The notes beneath the pieces are model-generated. The model was not told the origin of the DNA and searched no databases. It worked only from the letters and a program-made list of their open reading frames with translations. From NCBI GenBank assembly GCA_046598395.1, contig JBKJIQ010000001.1:13185-77184 (forward strand): DNA of 64,000 bases, read 5' to 3'. Position numbers and translations under genes: made by a program. The DNA comes from JAENVU01 sp046598395. Lineage in GTDB: Bacteria; Actinomycetota; Acidimicrobiia; IMCC26256; JAENVU01. Positions 7,736 through 17,916 of the stretch are shown piece by piece; the first letter of the stretch is position 1, and the number at the start of each line of letters is the position of its first letter.

Positions 7736-9291
7736 AACAAACGCGCCGCCGGAGCTTGCGCGGGCGGCTCCTGGTCGCGATGGCCGGCATTGCAGTGGGC
7801 GTGGTGATTGTCACGGGGGTCACCACCGTCGCACTCGCGCGCACGAGTGCCGAGCGCACGGCGATCGCGAACCTGAAGGAGCAGGCGCCCGCAGTTCGTG
7901 AGCAACTCCTGCAACTCGCCCGGGTCCTCAGAAACCGAAATGACACCGGTCGGCCCTCGGTGGGGATCGGGCGATTGGTCACATCGGTGCTGCGGGTGAC
8001 CGGCGGAACCCTGTTGACCGTCCACCCCGACGGTTCCGTGACCGAGGGAGTGGCCGCGCTCGCGGAGACGAACGCCTTCGGTTCCGATGCGCCGGTCTCC
8101 ACCCCCCGTGCGGCCTCTCGGGAGCGGTTGCGGGCGCGGTTACAGGCGCGCGCTTCGGGTGCGGGATCCGCCGTGGCCAACCAACTGCCGGCCGGACTCA
8201 CCGTCGCGGACCTCGATGCCGATCGGTTGCTGCGTGGCGAGCTCCAAACGGGGACCGTGAATAGGCGGGCGTTCGTGGCCCAGCCAATCCGGTCGGGCCC
8301 GCAGGGAACCCCGGTGCTCGTGCTGACCGAGAAGATCGACTCAGCCGCGATTGCACGCGCGCGCGGGTTCTTCCTGATCGGCGCGGCCCTTGCGCTCGTG
8401 GCCGCCGGGATCGTGTCATTCTTCTTGGCGCGCCGGCTCACCCGACCGCTCGCGGCAATGGGCGCGACCGCGGGCGCGATCGCGGGTGGAGACCTCGCGG
8501 CGCGCGTGGACCTCGGCCCCCATCCCGACGACGAACTGAGCGACCTCGCCCGAACCTTGAACGGCATGGCCATGCAGTTGGAGCACGCGCGCCACGGCGA
8601 GCGAGCATTTCTGCTGTCGGTCTCTCACGACCTGCGCACTCCGTTGACCTCGATTCGGGGCTACGCGGAGGCCCTGACCGATGGCACCATTCCCGCATCG
8701 GATGAGCAGCAACGCGCGGGTGCGGTGATCACTGCCGAAGCGAACCGCTTGGAACGGCTCGTGGCCGATCTTTTGGACCTCGCGCGTCTGGATGCGCGTC
8801 AGTTCTCGTTGTCGCCGCGTCCATTCGACGTGAACGCGACCGTCCGTACCGCGGTGGAAGCGTTCCTGCCCGCGGCGAATGAGCTCGGGATCGAACTGCG
8901 CATCGATGCTCCGGGCGCACGCTTGGCCACGGGCGACCCCGAACGGGTAGCGCAGATCATGGCCAACTTGGTGGAGAACGCGTTGAAGTACGCACGGACT
9001 CGTATTGATGTTCACGTGGCGGCCGCGGGCGTGACCGACATCGAGATTCGTGTTCTCGACGACGGCCCGGGCATTGATCCCACCGAAGTGCATCGCGTGT
9101 TCGAGCGCCTCTACGTGTCGCGTGCAGTCCCCGGGCGGAGCGTGGGCACCGGACTCGGACTCGCGATCGTGGGCGAGCTCGCGACGGCGATGGACGGAAC
9201 CGCAACGGTCGACCCGCGCTCTGCCGCCGGGGCCGCGTTTACGGTGCGGCTTCCGGTCCTCGATCCGTCGGTCGGCGCCGATTTCTCGTAA
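7732..9291 (+). CDS. Membrane sensor histidine kinase with HAMP
   Basis: 519 residues. Transmembrane spans at about 12-34 and 212-234 flank a 175-residue extracytoplasmic sensor region of no recognised type; HAMP follows (about 233-287). The dimerisation helix carries H299 in SVSHDLRTPLTS, then the N box NLVENALKYA, G1 DDGPGI and G2 GTGLGLAI. The ATG at 7732 overlaps the regulator stop. It forms the cognate pair of the upstream response regulator. The signal is unknown; the sensor region contains an Arg-rich, polar stretch (RERLRARLQARA). Confidence 0.92.
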   Translation: MKQTRRRSLRGRLLVAMAGIAVGVVIVTGVTTVALARTSAERTAIANLKEQAPAVREQLLQLARVLRNRNDTGRPSVGIGRLVTSVLRVTGGTLLTVHPDGSVTEGVAALAETNAFGSDAPVSTPRAASRERLRARLQARASGAGSAVANQLPAGLTVADLDADRLLRGELQTGTVNRRAFVAQPIRSGPQGTPVLVLTEKIDSAAIARARGFFLIGAALALVAAGIVSFFLARRLTRPLAAMGATAGAIAGGDLAARVDLGPHPDDELSDLARTLNGMAMQLEHARHGERAFLLSVSHDLRTPLTSIRGYAEALTDGTIPASDEQQRAGAVITAEANRLERLVADLLDLARLDARQFSLSPRPFDVNATVRTAVEAFLPAANELGIELRIDAPGARLATGDPERVAQIMANLVENALKYARTRIDVHVAAAGVTDIEIRVLDDGPGIDPTEVHRVFERLYVSRAVPGRSVGTGLGLAIVGELATAMDGTATVDPRSAAGAAFTVRLPVLDPSVGADFS

Positions 9292-9300
9292 GGAACCCTG

Positions 9301-11292
9301 TTAGGAGCGACAGGTCGTGGGGTCGCGCCAACATGCGAGCATCGCATCGGCGAGTTTGGCCCCCACATACTTTGCGCCGTCCGGGCCGAAATGAGATCCA
9401 TCGGGACGGAGTTCTACGCCCGCGACTTGGGCCGGACATCGTCGGTCCGGGCAGACGATCGCGGTGAGATCCAGGATCGAAACTCGGCCGTCGCCCGTGG
9501 GGCCCGCGTCGCGGTACAACGCGTTCAATGCCCGCACTCGACCAGCCTCATCGAGTCCGGGCAACACGGTGGCGGTGCCCGGTACCGGCGATGGGACCGT
9601 GAGGATCATCAGGCGCGCACCCTTGGCGGTAAGGAGCGCGGCCGCTCGCTTGACTTCCCCGTTCAGCACGACCCGATCGCGATCATCCGCGATGCGAACG
9701 CGTCGACCGTCCAGGTCGCGGTCGACGGCATCCCAACTCGCGAACCACACCACGAGATCGGGACGCGGTTCGGTCTTCACGACGGTGCGCAGCGCAGGGA
9801 AGATCGCTTTCGCACAGGCGCGTGACCACGGGTACGGGCGACCGTCGGCTTGCACGGTCACGCCTCGCAGAATCGAACAGCCCGGCGCAGCATCGGCCTC
9901 GAATGTGATGCCTCGAGCGGTGAGCGCATCGTCGAGGCCGGGACCGAGCGACGCCGCGAGGGAATCGCCGACCAACACCACGTGACGAGGACTCCCTTGC
10001 TGCGCGAGGCCGAGGGTGGTGCTGGAGGTGACGACCGGGCCTGCTTGCAGGAACGCGGGTGCTGCAACCGCGCCGGTGGTGCCCAGCATGATCGCGACCA
10101 CGCCCGCGGCGAGCCCCGCAGGGGCCGCGATCCACGTGGCTCGACCTCGGAGTCCGGCGCGGATCGGCCGTTCGACGAGCAGGTAGGAGGTGACGGCGAA
10201 GCCGAGGGTGAGCACGATCCGGAAGGCCGCGAGCCCCAGCCCGGAGATCCCGACACGGGACTCGGTTGCGTACACGATCACGGGCCAGTGCCAGAGATAG
10301 ACGCCGTACGAAATGACGCCGAGGGCGACGAATGGTTTGTACCCGAGCGCGCGCCCGACGATCCCTCTCGGTGTGAGCATGATCGAAGCGATGAGCACCG
10401 CCACCGCGAGCGCGAAGGCAGGCGAGCCGCCGTGGTAGAGCCAACTGCTCGCGTCGTGTGCGCTTGCAAACGCCACGAGGATCACGGCGAGCGCGGCGAG
10501 GCCCATCCCGTGAGACACGCGGCGGCGAACCGCGGTGAGCGCAGCGGGTGAAACGTCGACCAAGATCAGCGCGAGGAGGACGCCGATCAGGATCGTGTGC
10601 GCGTGCGTGTCGGTGCCGTAATACGCCCGCGACGGGTCGTCGGCCTTGAAAAGCCCGGCCATCAATGCGATCGAAGTGACGGTCCCCAACGCCGCGACCA
10701 GTGCGAGCACGCGCAACCGGCCGCGTCCCAGCCGGAGGCTCACGAGCGTGACCAGCGGCCAGACCAAATAGAACTGCTCTTCGATCGCGAGCGACCAGAG
10801 GTGTCGGAACGGGGATGGCGCACTGAAGAGGTCGAAGTAGGACTGGCCGGAGAAGACGAAGCGCCAGTTCGCGACGTAGAACAGGCCCGCGATCCCGTCC
10901 CCGCGCAGCCGTCCGAGTTCGGTACGCGGAACTTCGAACCCGGCGTAGATCGCCACGGCGATCATCATGAGGATCAGCGCGGGGAGGAGGCGTCGGGCCC
11001 GCCGCGCCCAGAATGTTGCGAACGCGATCGTCCCTATGCCACCTGCTCCCATGCCGTGAGCGCCCATGCCGTGAACGCCGGTGTCGGCGTGGCGACGCCA
11101 CTCCATCACGAGCAGCGTCGTGATGAGGAAACCGCTGAGCACGAAGAAGGTGTCCACCCCGAGGAATCCTCCGGTGAGCCCGGATTGATCGAGGTGGAAG
11201 ACAACGACCGCAGCCACGGCGAGTGCCCGGAGCCCATCGAGTGCGGGCTGGTACGCCAGCTGGTTGGGGGCGTCGGCGGTGGTCGACGTCAC
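9301..11292 (-). CDS. OafA-type acyltransferase with SGNH domain
   Basis: 663 residues. The N-terminal acyltransferase-3 domain begins LAYQPALDGLRALAVAAVVV and FFVLSGFLIT, with about ten membrane spans to residue 405. A periplasmic SGNH hydrolase-like domain follows: GDSLAASLGPGL near residue 440 and the D-x-x-H pair in PDGSHFGPDG near the end. Such proteins O-acetylate cell-surface glycans, passing acetyl from cytoplasmic acetyl-CoA to an outer polysaccharide. An unusual histidine- and glycine-rich cytoplasmic loop (MGAHGMGAGGIG) lies near residue 80. It converges with the sensor kinase gene at a 9-bp gap. Confidence 0.9.
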   Translation of the reverse strand: MTSTTADAPNQLAYQPALDGLRALAVAAVVVFHLDQSGLTGGFLGVDTFFVLSGFLITTLLVMEWRRHADTGVHGMGAHGMGAGGIGTIAFATFWARRARRLLPALILMMIAVAIYAGFEVPRTELGRLRGDGIAGLFYVANWRFVFSGQSYFDLFSAPSPFRHLWSLAIEEQFYLVWPLVTLVSLRLGRGRLRVLALVAALGTVTSIALMAGLFKADDPSRAYYGTDTHAHTILIGVLLALILVDVSPAALTAVRRRVSHGMGLAALAVILVAFASAHDASSWLYHGGSPAFALAVAVLIASIMLTPRGIVGRALGYKPFVALGVISYGVYLWHWPVIVYATESRVGISGLGLAAFRIVLTLGFAVTSYLLVERPIRAGLRGRATWIAAPAGLAAGVVAIMLGTTGAVAAPAFLQAGPVVTSSTTLGLAQQGSPRHVVLVGDSLAASLGPGLDDALTARGITFEADAAPGCSILRGVTVQADGRPYPWSRACAKAIFPALRTVVKTEPRPDLVVWFASWDAVDRDLDGRRVRIADDRDRVVLNGEVKRAAALLTAKGARLMILTVPSPVPGTATVLPGLDEAGRVRALNALYRDAGPTGDGRVSILDLTAIVCPDRRCPAQVAGVELRPDGSHFGPDGAKYVGAKLADAMLACWRDPTTCRS

Positions 11293-11414
11293 CGGCGGAT
11301 CGTACCGGCCAGCCCGGCCGAGGAGACGCCGGGTTCAGATCACACCGAGCGTCCCGACGCGAGCAGGGCCGCGCGCTACCTTCCCGGGCGTGACGATCGC
11401 AGGCGGCCGGTGCG

Positions 11415-11741
11415 ATGTGGTTGGTGCGTGAGGGCGAGGTGCTCGCCACCGTCGAAGTCCCCGACGGCGTTCGGGGACGGCGGCGGGGACTGCTCGGCCG
11501 GACCGGGATCGACGGTGTGATGCTGTTGAAGCCGTGTCGCAATGTTCACACCGTGGGAATGCAGTTCACGATCGATGTTGCCTTCTGTGATCGTGACGGC
11601 GTGGTGTTGCGCACCGCGACCCTGGCGCCGCGCCGGCTCTCCCCGTTTGTGGTGCGCGCCGCGATGGCACTGGAGGCCGAGGCCGGGGCGTTCGATCGCT
11701 GGCGGCTTCGCGCCGGTGATCACCTCGAGTTTCGCCCATGA
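11415..11741 (+). CDS. DUF192 family protein
   Basis: 108 residues matching DUF192: LLGRTGIDGVMLLKPCRNVH, TVGMQFTIDVAFCDRDG and PRRLSPF. The family has a compact beta fold and no proven reaction; here there is no signal peptide. Start is the ATG at 11415. It overlaps the next gene by four bases (ATGA), so it is probably cotranscribed with rsmI. Confidence 0.82.
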   Translation: MWLVREGEVLATVEVPDGVRGRRRGLLGRTGIDGVMLLKPCRNVHTVGMQFTIDVAFCDRDGVVLRTATLAPRRLSPFVVRAAMALEAEAGAFDRWRLRAGDHLEFRP

Positions 11742-12610
11742 CCGGGAGCCGCGAAACCGAGCCCGGTGTCGGTGGCGCGTTGATCTTGGTGGGGACGCCG
11801 ATCGGAAACTTGGGTGACCTCTCGCCTCGGGTCATCGACACGCTCCGCGATGCGGACCTCATCGCGTGTGAAGACACCCGTCGCACGCACGCCTTGATGA
11901 GTCACGCAGGGGTTGCGGGCGGCGGGCGGTTGCGATCGATCGCGGCGCACGACGAGACCGCGCGTTGCGCGTGGGTGGTGCAACAGGTTGGGTCCGGGCT
12001 GCGGGTTGCCTACGTGACCGATGCCGGCATGCCCGGGATTAGTGATCCCGGCACAAAGTTGGTGCGAGCGTGTCTGGATGCGGGACTCGCGGTTGAGGTG
12101 GTGCCGGGACCAACGGCGCTCACCGCCGCGTTGGTGCTCTCGGGTCTGCCCACCGATCGCTTCGTCTTCGAAGGGTTTCTGCCCCGAAAGGGCAACGGTC
12201 GGAGCGAGCGGCTGGTCGAGATTGCCGCGGAGACGCGAACCGTTGTGGTCTATGAGTCGCCGCGCCGGGTGGTGGCAACGCTCGAGGAACTCGTGAGGCA
12301 CTGCGGGCCGGACCGTGCGGCCTCGCTCGCGCGCGAGCTCACCAAACTGCACGAGGAGGTACTGCGCGGAACGCTCGCAGACGTCATCGAGGCGCTCCAC
12401 GGTGAGGACCCGCGCGGTGAGTGCGTGATCGTGGTTGGCGGTGCGGATCGCGAGCGGCTGTCGGCCACAGTGGAAGAGATCGATGACGCGCTGCGCGCCG
12501 AGATCGAGGCCGGCACTTCGAAGAAGGACGCAGCCGCAATTGTGAGCGTGCGCCTCGGCCTCCCGCGCCGAGAGGTCTACGAACGCGCGGTTCGTCTCAG
12601 CTCGCGGTGA
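11738..12610 (+). CDS. rsmI: 16S rRNA 2'-O-ribose C1402 methyltransferase RsmI
   Basis: 290 residues with the tetrapyrrole-methylase-type fold of RsmI: LVGTPIGNLGDLSPR, CEDTRRT, DAGMPGISDPG and VPGPTALTAAL, then VYESPRR and SLARELTKLHEE. RsmI uses S-adenosylmethionine to methylate the ribose of C1402 in the decoding centre. The last 45 residues (SKKDAAAIVSVRLGLPRREV) are the small helical C-terminal domain. The ATG overlaps the DUF192 stop; the 3' end overlaps the convergent AbrB gene by 14 bases. Confidence 0.93.
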   Translation: MTGSRETEPGVGGALILVGTPIGNLGDLSPRVIDTLRDADLIACEDTRRTHALMSHAGVAGGGRLRSIAAHDETARCAWVVQQVGSGLRVAYVTDAGMPGISDPGTKLVRACLDAGLAVEVVPGPTALTAALVLSGLPTDRFVFEGFLPRKGNGRSERLVEIAAETRTVVVYESPRRVVATLEELVRHCGPDRAASLARELTKLHEEVLRGTLADVIEALHGEDPRGECVIVVGGADRERLSATVEEIDDALRAEIEAGTSKKDAAAIVSVRLGLPRREVYERAVRLSSR

Positions 12611-12836
12611 GCTTCCCTACACAGACCGCGCAGACCAGCTTGCGGCTGAAGTCGCGGAGCTGATCGTTCGATCCGCAGAACACGCAGCGCTGTTCCACCT
12701 TCTCGAGCACGATGCGCTCGCCTTCGGCCGACATCATGACCAAATCGCCGAAGTCGATCCGTAACGACTTGCGCATCTCCACGGGGATGACGACGCGCCC
12801 GAGCTGGTCAACCTTGCGGGCAACACCGTTGGCCAT
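12597..12836 (-). CDS. AbrB/SpoVT-fold regulator with C-terminal zinc ribbon
   Basis: 79 residues. The first 45 are an AbrB swapped-hairpin DNA-binding domain (ARKVDQLGRVVIPVEMRKSL). The remainder has two CxxC pairs, CVFC at about residues 51-54 and CAVC at 69-72, spaced as in a treble-clef or ribbon zinc site. AbrB-type proteins are transition-state DNA binders; the zinc ribbon is an addition. It starts 58 bp from metG and divergently from it, so the shared spacer holds both promoters. Its role is not known. Confidence 0.82.
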   Translation of the reverse strand: MANGVARKVDQLGRVVIPVEMRKSLRIDFGDLVMMSAEGERIVLEKVEQRCVFCGSNDQLRDFSRKLVCAVCVGKLTAS

Positions 12837-12894
12837 GTGGATACCCCGTAAATGAGAACTCGGAACCGCTCGGACCGTCGGTACTGTAGGGCTC

Positions 12895-14411
12895 TTGTCT
12901 GAATCCTTCTATGTGACGACCCCGATCTACTACGCGAACGATGCGCCGCACATCGGTCACGCCTATACCACGGTGCATGCCGACGTGCTGGCCCGCTGGC
13001 GCCGTCTGCACGGCGACGACGTCCTCTTCCTCACCGGGACCGATGAGCACGGGCTCAAGATCCAACGAGCTGCCGAGGAGCGGGGGATCACGCCGCTCGA
13101 ACTCGCCGATATCACGAGCGCGCGGTACCAAGACGCCTGGGCGTCGCTCGACATCACGAACGACGACTTCATCCGCACCACCGAGCCGCGCCATCACACG
13201 GCGGTCCAGGCATTTCTCCAGCAGGTCTACGACAACGGCTTCATCGAGCTCGCCACGTATGAGGGCCTGTATTGCGTTCCGTGTGAGGCCTATTACACCG
13301 ACGACGAAGTGGTGGACGGGAACTGTCCGATCCATCACCGGCCGGTCGAGCAGGTGACCGAGGACAACTATTTCTTCGCATTGTCGAAGTTCGAACAACC
13401 ACTGCTCGAGTACTACGAGGCCCACCCCGAGGCGGTGCAACCGGACAGCAAGCGCAACGAGGTCCTCGGCTTCATCCGCCAAGGTCTGCGCGACTTCTCG
13501 ATGAGCCGTACGTCGATCTCGTGGGGGATCCCGCTGCCGTGGGACCCCGAACACGTGACCTACGTCTGGTACGACGCGCTGATCAATTATGCGACCGCGG
13601 TCGGATTCGGTAGCGACCCCGCGCTCTTCGCCCGGCGCTGGCCCGTGCAGTATCACCTGCTCGCGAAGGACATCTTGCGGTTCCATGCTGTCTACTGGCC
13701 CGCGATGCTGATGGCGGCCGGTCTTCCCTTGCCCGAGCGCATCTTCGCCCACGGCTACTTGCTTGTAGGTGGCGACAAGATGAGCAAGACGGCGCTGAAC
13801 CAAATTGCACCGGCCGACCTCGTGCCGGAGTTCGGCAGCGACGGCTTCCGGTATCACTTCGTGACCGATGTTCGCTTCGGTTCCGATGGCGACTTCAGCT
13901 ACGAAGGGATGGTCGCGCGCTACAACTCGGACCTCGCGAACAACTTCGGCAACCTCGCGAGCCGCGTGCTCAACATGGCCGTGTCGTACTGCGAGGGGAG
14001 CGTGCCCGCGACGCGCGACAACGGTCCACTGGCTCTGAGCACCGGGGTCGCGCTCGACGGTTTCGAGTTCGCGCTCGCGCAGCTCAACTTCGCCGACGGG
14101 TTCGCAGCGGTGTGGCAGCTGATCCGCGATGCCAACACCTATATCGAAGAGCGCCAGCCGTGGGCGCTGAACAAGGCGGGGGACGCCGAAGCCACCGCCG
14201 CCGTCATCGGCGATTGCCTGGAGGTGCTTCGGGTCGTCGCGCTGTTGGCGTCGCCGGTCATCCCTCGGGCCGCCGCCGAACTCTGGCGGCGGCTTGGTCT
14301 CACGGGAACGCCGGTGGATTGCCGGCTGCCCGACGACGCCCGCTGGGGCGCGATGGAGACGGGCGGGAACCAACTGGAGAAGGGCGATCCGCTGTTCCCC
14401 CGCCTCGATCT

Positions 14412-14415
<4 letters not shown>
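12895..14415 (+). CDS. metG: Methionyl-tRNA synthetase
   Basis: 506 residues, the short MetRS form without a C-terminal dimerisation domain. Class I signatures: HIGH at 19-22 after TPIYYANDAP, and KMSKT at 295-299, where the usual last S is T. A metal-binding knob is visible as CVPCEAYYTDDEVVDGNCP with a single CxxC and C-x-x-H. It charges tRNA-Met for all initiation. The start is TTG at 12895; no ATG or GTG lies nearer. Its stop overlaps the tatD start (GTGA), so the two are cotranscribed. Confidence 0.95.
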
Positions 14416-15185
<770 letters not shown>

Positions 15186-15380
15186 CGGGCTGACCTGCGG
15201 TTGTGTTGATTTAGCTCCCCCGATCCTGGGCGTCACCGCTGGCAGATACTGGAATCTGGATTGACCGTCAAAGGAACCCGTCGTTAGGTTCGTCGCTGCC
15301 CTGACCGGTGCCATGAGGCATCGGCAACGACCGGGAGGCGGAGCCCGATCACCGAGCACCTGACTCGTCGCAGCGCGCGG
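15186..15380 (+). promoter_or_regulatory. 195-bp leader of the G5-domain protein gene
   Basis: No gene is seen. One compact hairpin (CCGGTGCC-ATGA-GGCATCGG, 15305-15324, one G-T pair) lies 57 bp before the start. In some actinobacteria the equivalent gene carries a c-di-AMP riboswitch. GAACCCGTC at 15273-15281 recalls a piece of it, but the rest cannot be aligned here. Confidence 0.3.
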
Positions 15381-17072
15381 ATGAATAGCTCGGACGCGCG
15401 CGCCCGGCGTTATGCATTGCAGACAGTCAAGCCGTCTCCGGCGCGCCTCGTCGCGCCCGAGCCCGATGTCTGGCTTCCGATTTTCGACGTCACCGCCGAG
15501 CTGGAAGCGATGGACATCACCGGCGAGCTCGAGCTGCTCGCGCTGGAGGAAGGCCGAGTCGACCTGGAGCGTGAGCTCGAGACCTTGGAGGCCGATTTCT
15601 GGCGCACCGCCGAGGTCGATCATCCATTTCTCACGGGCAGTCTGCCGGTGGCGGCCGACCCCGAGTCCCTCACGATCTTCGAAGCTGCACCGCCCATCGA
15701 GGCTTCGCCGCGTGCGCTGGAGTCGGACGACCTACCTACAGAACTCCCAACCGTCGTAGCGACGCCATTTCTCAACGATTCGCCGGCCGACGGTCAGGGT
15801 TCGGTCGCGCCGGAGGCCCAACCGGTCAAGGCCGTCGTGCCCTCGGCGGAGCCGGCCCTCGCTCCCTTGCCGATCCCGGTGGAGTACGCACGGGTGCAGC
15901 CGAATCGGCCTGCGATTGCCGGTCGCCGTCGGTCGCTACGCCTGCGCCGCCGCGTGATCGTCACCGCGCTCGTGGTCGCGGTCGCCGCGGCGTTCGTGGG
16001 GGTCACCGCTCAAGTCCTGGGCGGCACGCAGCCGCGTCGCGACGTCACGGTGTCGATCGACGGTCAGGCGAGCACGATCGTGACTCGCGAGGGCACCGTG
16101 GCCGATGTCCTCACCGCTCGGGGGATTGTCCTGAAGCGCGGCGACCGCGTGATTCCGTCGCTGGCCACCCAACTCCGCCAGGGCATGCCGATCAGTGTGA
16201 TTCGGTCGTTCCCGCTCGTGGTGGATGTCGACGGTGTGGTGACCGCTCGGCGTTCGACCCGGCACCGGTTGGCGGGATTGCGGCGCGACCTCGGGCTTCC
16301 GGCCGGACTGGTCGCATTGGATGCGCCCCGACGTCTTGGTCGTGGCGATCGCCTGGTGCTGCGTACCCCCCACGACCTGAACTTTGTCGTCGACGGTGTG
16401 ACCTCTCCGTTGAGCAGGGTGACGGCGCTCACCGCAGGAGAGCTCGTCGCGAGCCGCAACATCGTGATGGGCCCACAGGACGAGATGCAGCCGGCGGCGG
16501 AGACCCGCATCGTCTCGGGCATGACCGTGCAGGTGTTTCGTATCGCGGCTGACGAAGTGGCCGAAGAACAGCTCACTCCGTTTCCCTCCGAGTATCGAGA
16601 CGACGCGAACCTCGCGGCCGGGCACACGCGAACAATCCAAGCGGGCCAGAACGGTCGAGTCCGAGTTGTTTCGAAGGTGGTTCGCCGAGACGGCCAGATT
16701 GTTGAGTGGACCGAAGCTCGCCGGGAGGTGCTGGCCGCGCCCGTCACCCAGATCCTGGCCAGGGGTACGAAGCTCTCAGGAACGCAAACGCCGCCTCCCA
16801 ATGCTGCAACGGGCGGGCGCTACTGGGGTTCGGGCACGGCCACGTTCTACAACAGCCACGCGGGCGCCGGGGCCTGTGCTCATCTGACATTGCCGTTCGG
16901 CACGATCCTGAAGTTGGTCAACGAGGCCAACGGCAAGACGGCGCAGTGTCGGGTGGGGGACCGCGGTCCGGAGGCCTGGACCGGCCATGTCATCGACCTG
17001 AACCCTGACGTGTTTGCGGAGTTGGCGCCATTGTCGACCGGTGTGATCTCGCTCAAGATCTACATCCTCTGA
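15381..17072 (+). CDS. Membrane-anchored DUF348/G5 cell-wall protein with RlpA-like (DPBB) C-terminus
   Basis: 563 residues in the rpfB position. A long acidic cytoplasmic segment (1-180) precedes a membrane span at about 191-212. Outside are repeated DUF348 units (from 222, e.g. VTVSIDGQASTIVTREGTVA), a G5 domain (about 393-463, carrying ARREV) and a C-terminal double-psi beta barrel with SGTATFYNSHAGAGACAH and CRVGDRGPEAW, then DLNPDVF. The lysozyme-like Rpf domain is absent. By family knowledge it should bind and remodel peptidoglycan; enzymatic activity is unproven. It heads the rsmA-ispE group with a 13-bp gap. Confidence 0.85.
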   Translation: MNSSDARARRYALQTVKPSPARLVAPEPDVWLPIFDVTAELEAMDITGELELLALEEGRVDLERELETLEADFWRTAEVDHPFLTGSLPVAADPESLTIFEAAPPIEASPRALESDDLPTELPTVVATPFLNDSPADGQGSVAPEAQPVKAVVPSAEPALAPLPIPVEYARVQPNRPAIAGRRRSLRLRRRVIVTALVVAVAAAFVGVTAQVLGGTQPRRDVTVSIDGQASTIVTREGTVADVLTARGIVLKRGDRVIPSLATQLRQGMPISVIRSFPLVVDVDGVVTARRSTRHRLAGLRRDLGLPAGLVALDAPRRLGRGDRLVLRTPHDLNFVVDGVTSPLSRVTALTAGELVASRNIVMGPQDEMQPAAETRIVSGMTVQVFRIAADEVAEEQLTPFPSEYRDDANLAAGHTRTIQAGQNGRVRVVSKVVRRDGQIVEWTEARREVLAAPVTQILARGTKLSGTQTPPPNAATGGRYWGSGTATFYNSHAGAGACAHLTLPFGTILKLVNEANGKTAQCRVGDRGPEAWTGHVIDLNPDVFAELAPLSTGVISLKIYIL

Positions 17073-17085
17073 CCGGCGGCCGCCG

Positions 17086-17916
17086 GTGGCACTGACCCCC
17101 GCCACGATTCCCGCGTTGCTCGAGCGTCACGGTCTCAGGCCCAGCCGCGCACTCGGACAGAACTTCCTCGCCGACGCGAATACTGCGCGTCGCATCGTGC
17201 GCCTCGCCGCGCTCCATCCTGGCGACCACGTCTTGGAGATCGGTCCGGGCGTCGGGTCATTGACGGTCGCGTTGCTCGAGGCTCGCCTCGTGGTGACGGC
17301 GCTCGAACTCGATCGTCATGTGGTGCCCGCGCTCATCGAAACGATCGGCCCCGATGCCGCGAAGGTCGTGATCGGCGACGCGATGTCGATCGATCTCGCG
17401 GAGTTGCTGCCGGACGACGGCCGTGCGTGGCACCTCGTCTCGAACCTGCCGTACAACGTGGCGACACCGCTCGTGATGCGTTTCCTCGAAGCCGCACCCT
17501 CGGTGGGTTCCATGTTGGTGATGGTGCAACGGGAAGTGGGCGAACGCTTCGCGTCGGGTCCGGGGACCAAGGCGTACGGCGCGGTCTCGGTCAAGATCGC
17601 CTACTACGCCCGTGCCCAGGTGGTGGGACTCGTCCCGGCGAGTGTGTTTATTCCTGCACCCCGGGTGGAATCCGCATTGGTCCGCCTCGTGCGCCACCCC
17701 ACGCCGCCGGTGGAGGTACCGTCGCCGGATCGCCTCTTCGCATTGGTGCGCGCCGGGTTTGGTCAACGGCGAAAGATGTTGCGCGGCGCGCTCCGAGCGC
17801 AACTGGGGGAGCGGACCGAGGAGGTCCTGGCCGCCGCAGGAATTGATGGGCGGGTTCGAGCCGAGGAGCTGACGTTGGATCGCTGGGCAGAGTTGGCACG
17901 GGCGGCGGGCGCGTGA
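17086..17916 (+). CDS. rsmA: 16S rRNA dimethyladenosine transferase RsmA (KsgA)
   Basis: 276 residues with GQNFLAD, the SAM motif LEIGPGVGSLTVAL, and the catalytic NLPYNVA, then the C-terminal GFGQRRKMLRGAL. It dimethylates A1518 and A1519 of 16S rRNA late in small-subunit assembly. Start GTG at 17086, 13 bp after the G5 gene. Overlaps ispE as GTGA; an rsmA-ispE operon is standard in actinobacteria. Confidence 0.95.
   Translation: MALTPATIPALLERHGLRPSRALGQNFLADANTARRIVRLAALHPGDHVLEIGPGVGSLTVALLEARLVVTALELDRHVVPALIETIGPDAAKVVIGDAMSIDLAELLPDDGRAWHLVSNLPYNVATPLVMRFLEAAPSVGSMLVMVQREVGERFASGPGTKAYGAVSVKIAYYARAQVVGLVPASVFIPAPRVESALVRLVRHPTPPVEVPSPDRLFALVRAGFGQRRKMLRGALRAQLGERTEEVLAAAGIDGRVRAEELTLDRWAELARAAGA

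Noticed and set aside
9683..11542. Antisense/alternative frame within the acyltransferase gene
   Set aside because: Arg/Pro/His-rich composition of a shifted frame; the OafA-type protein explains the region.
15186..15380. c-di-AMP (ydaO-type) riboswitch before the G5 gene
   Set aside because: Only GAACCCGTC and a short hairpin resemble parts of it; the conserved 5' half could not be aligned.
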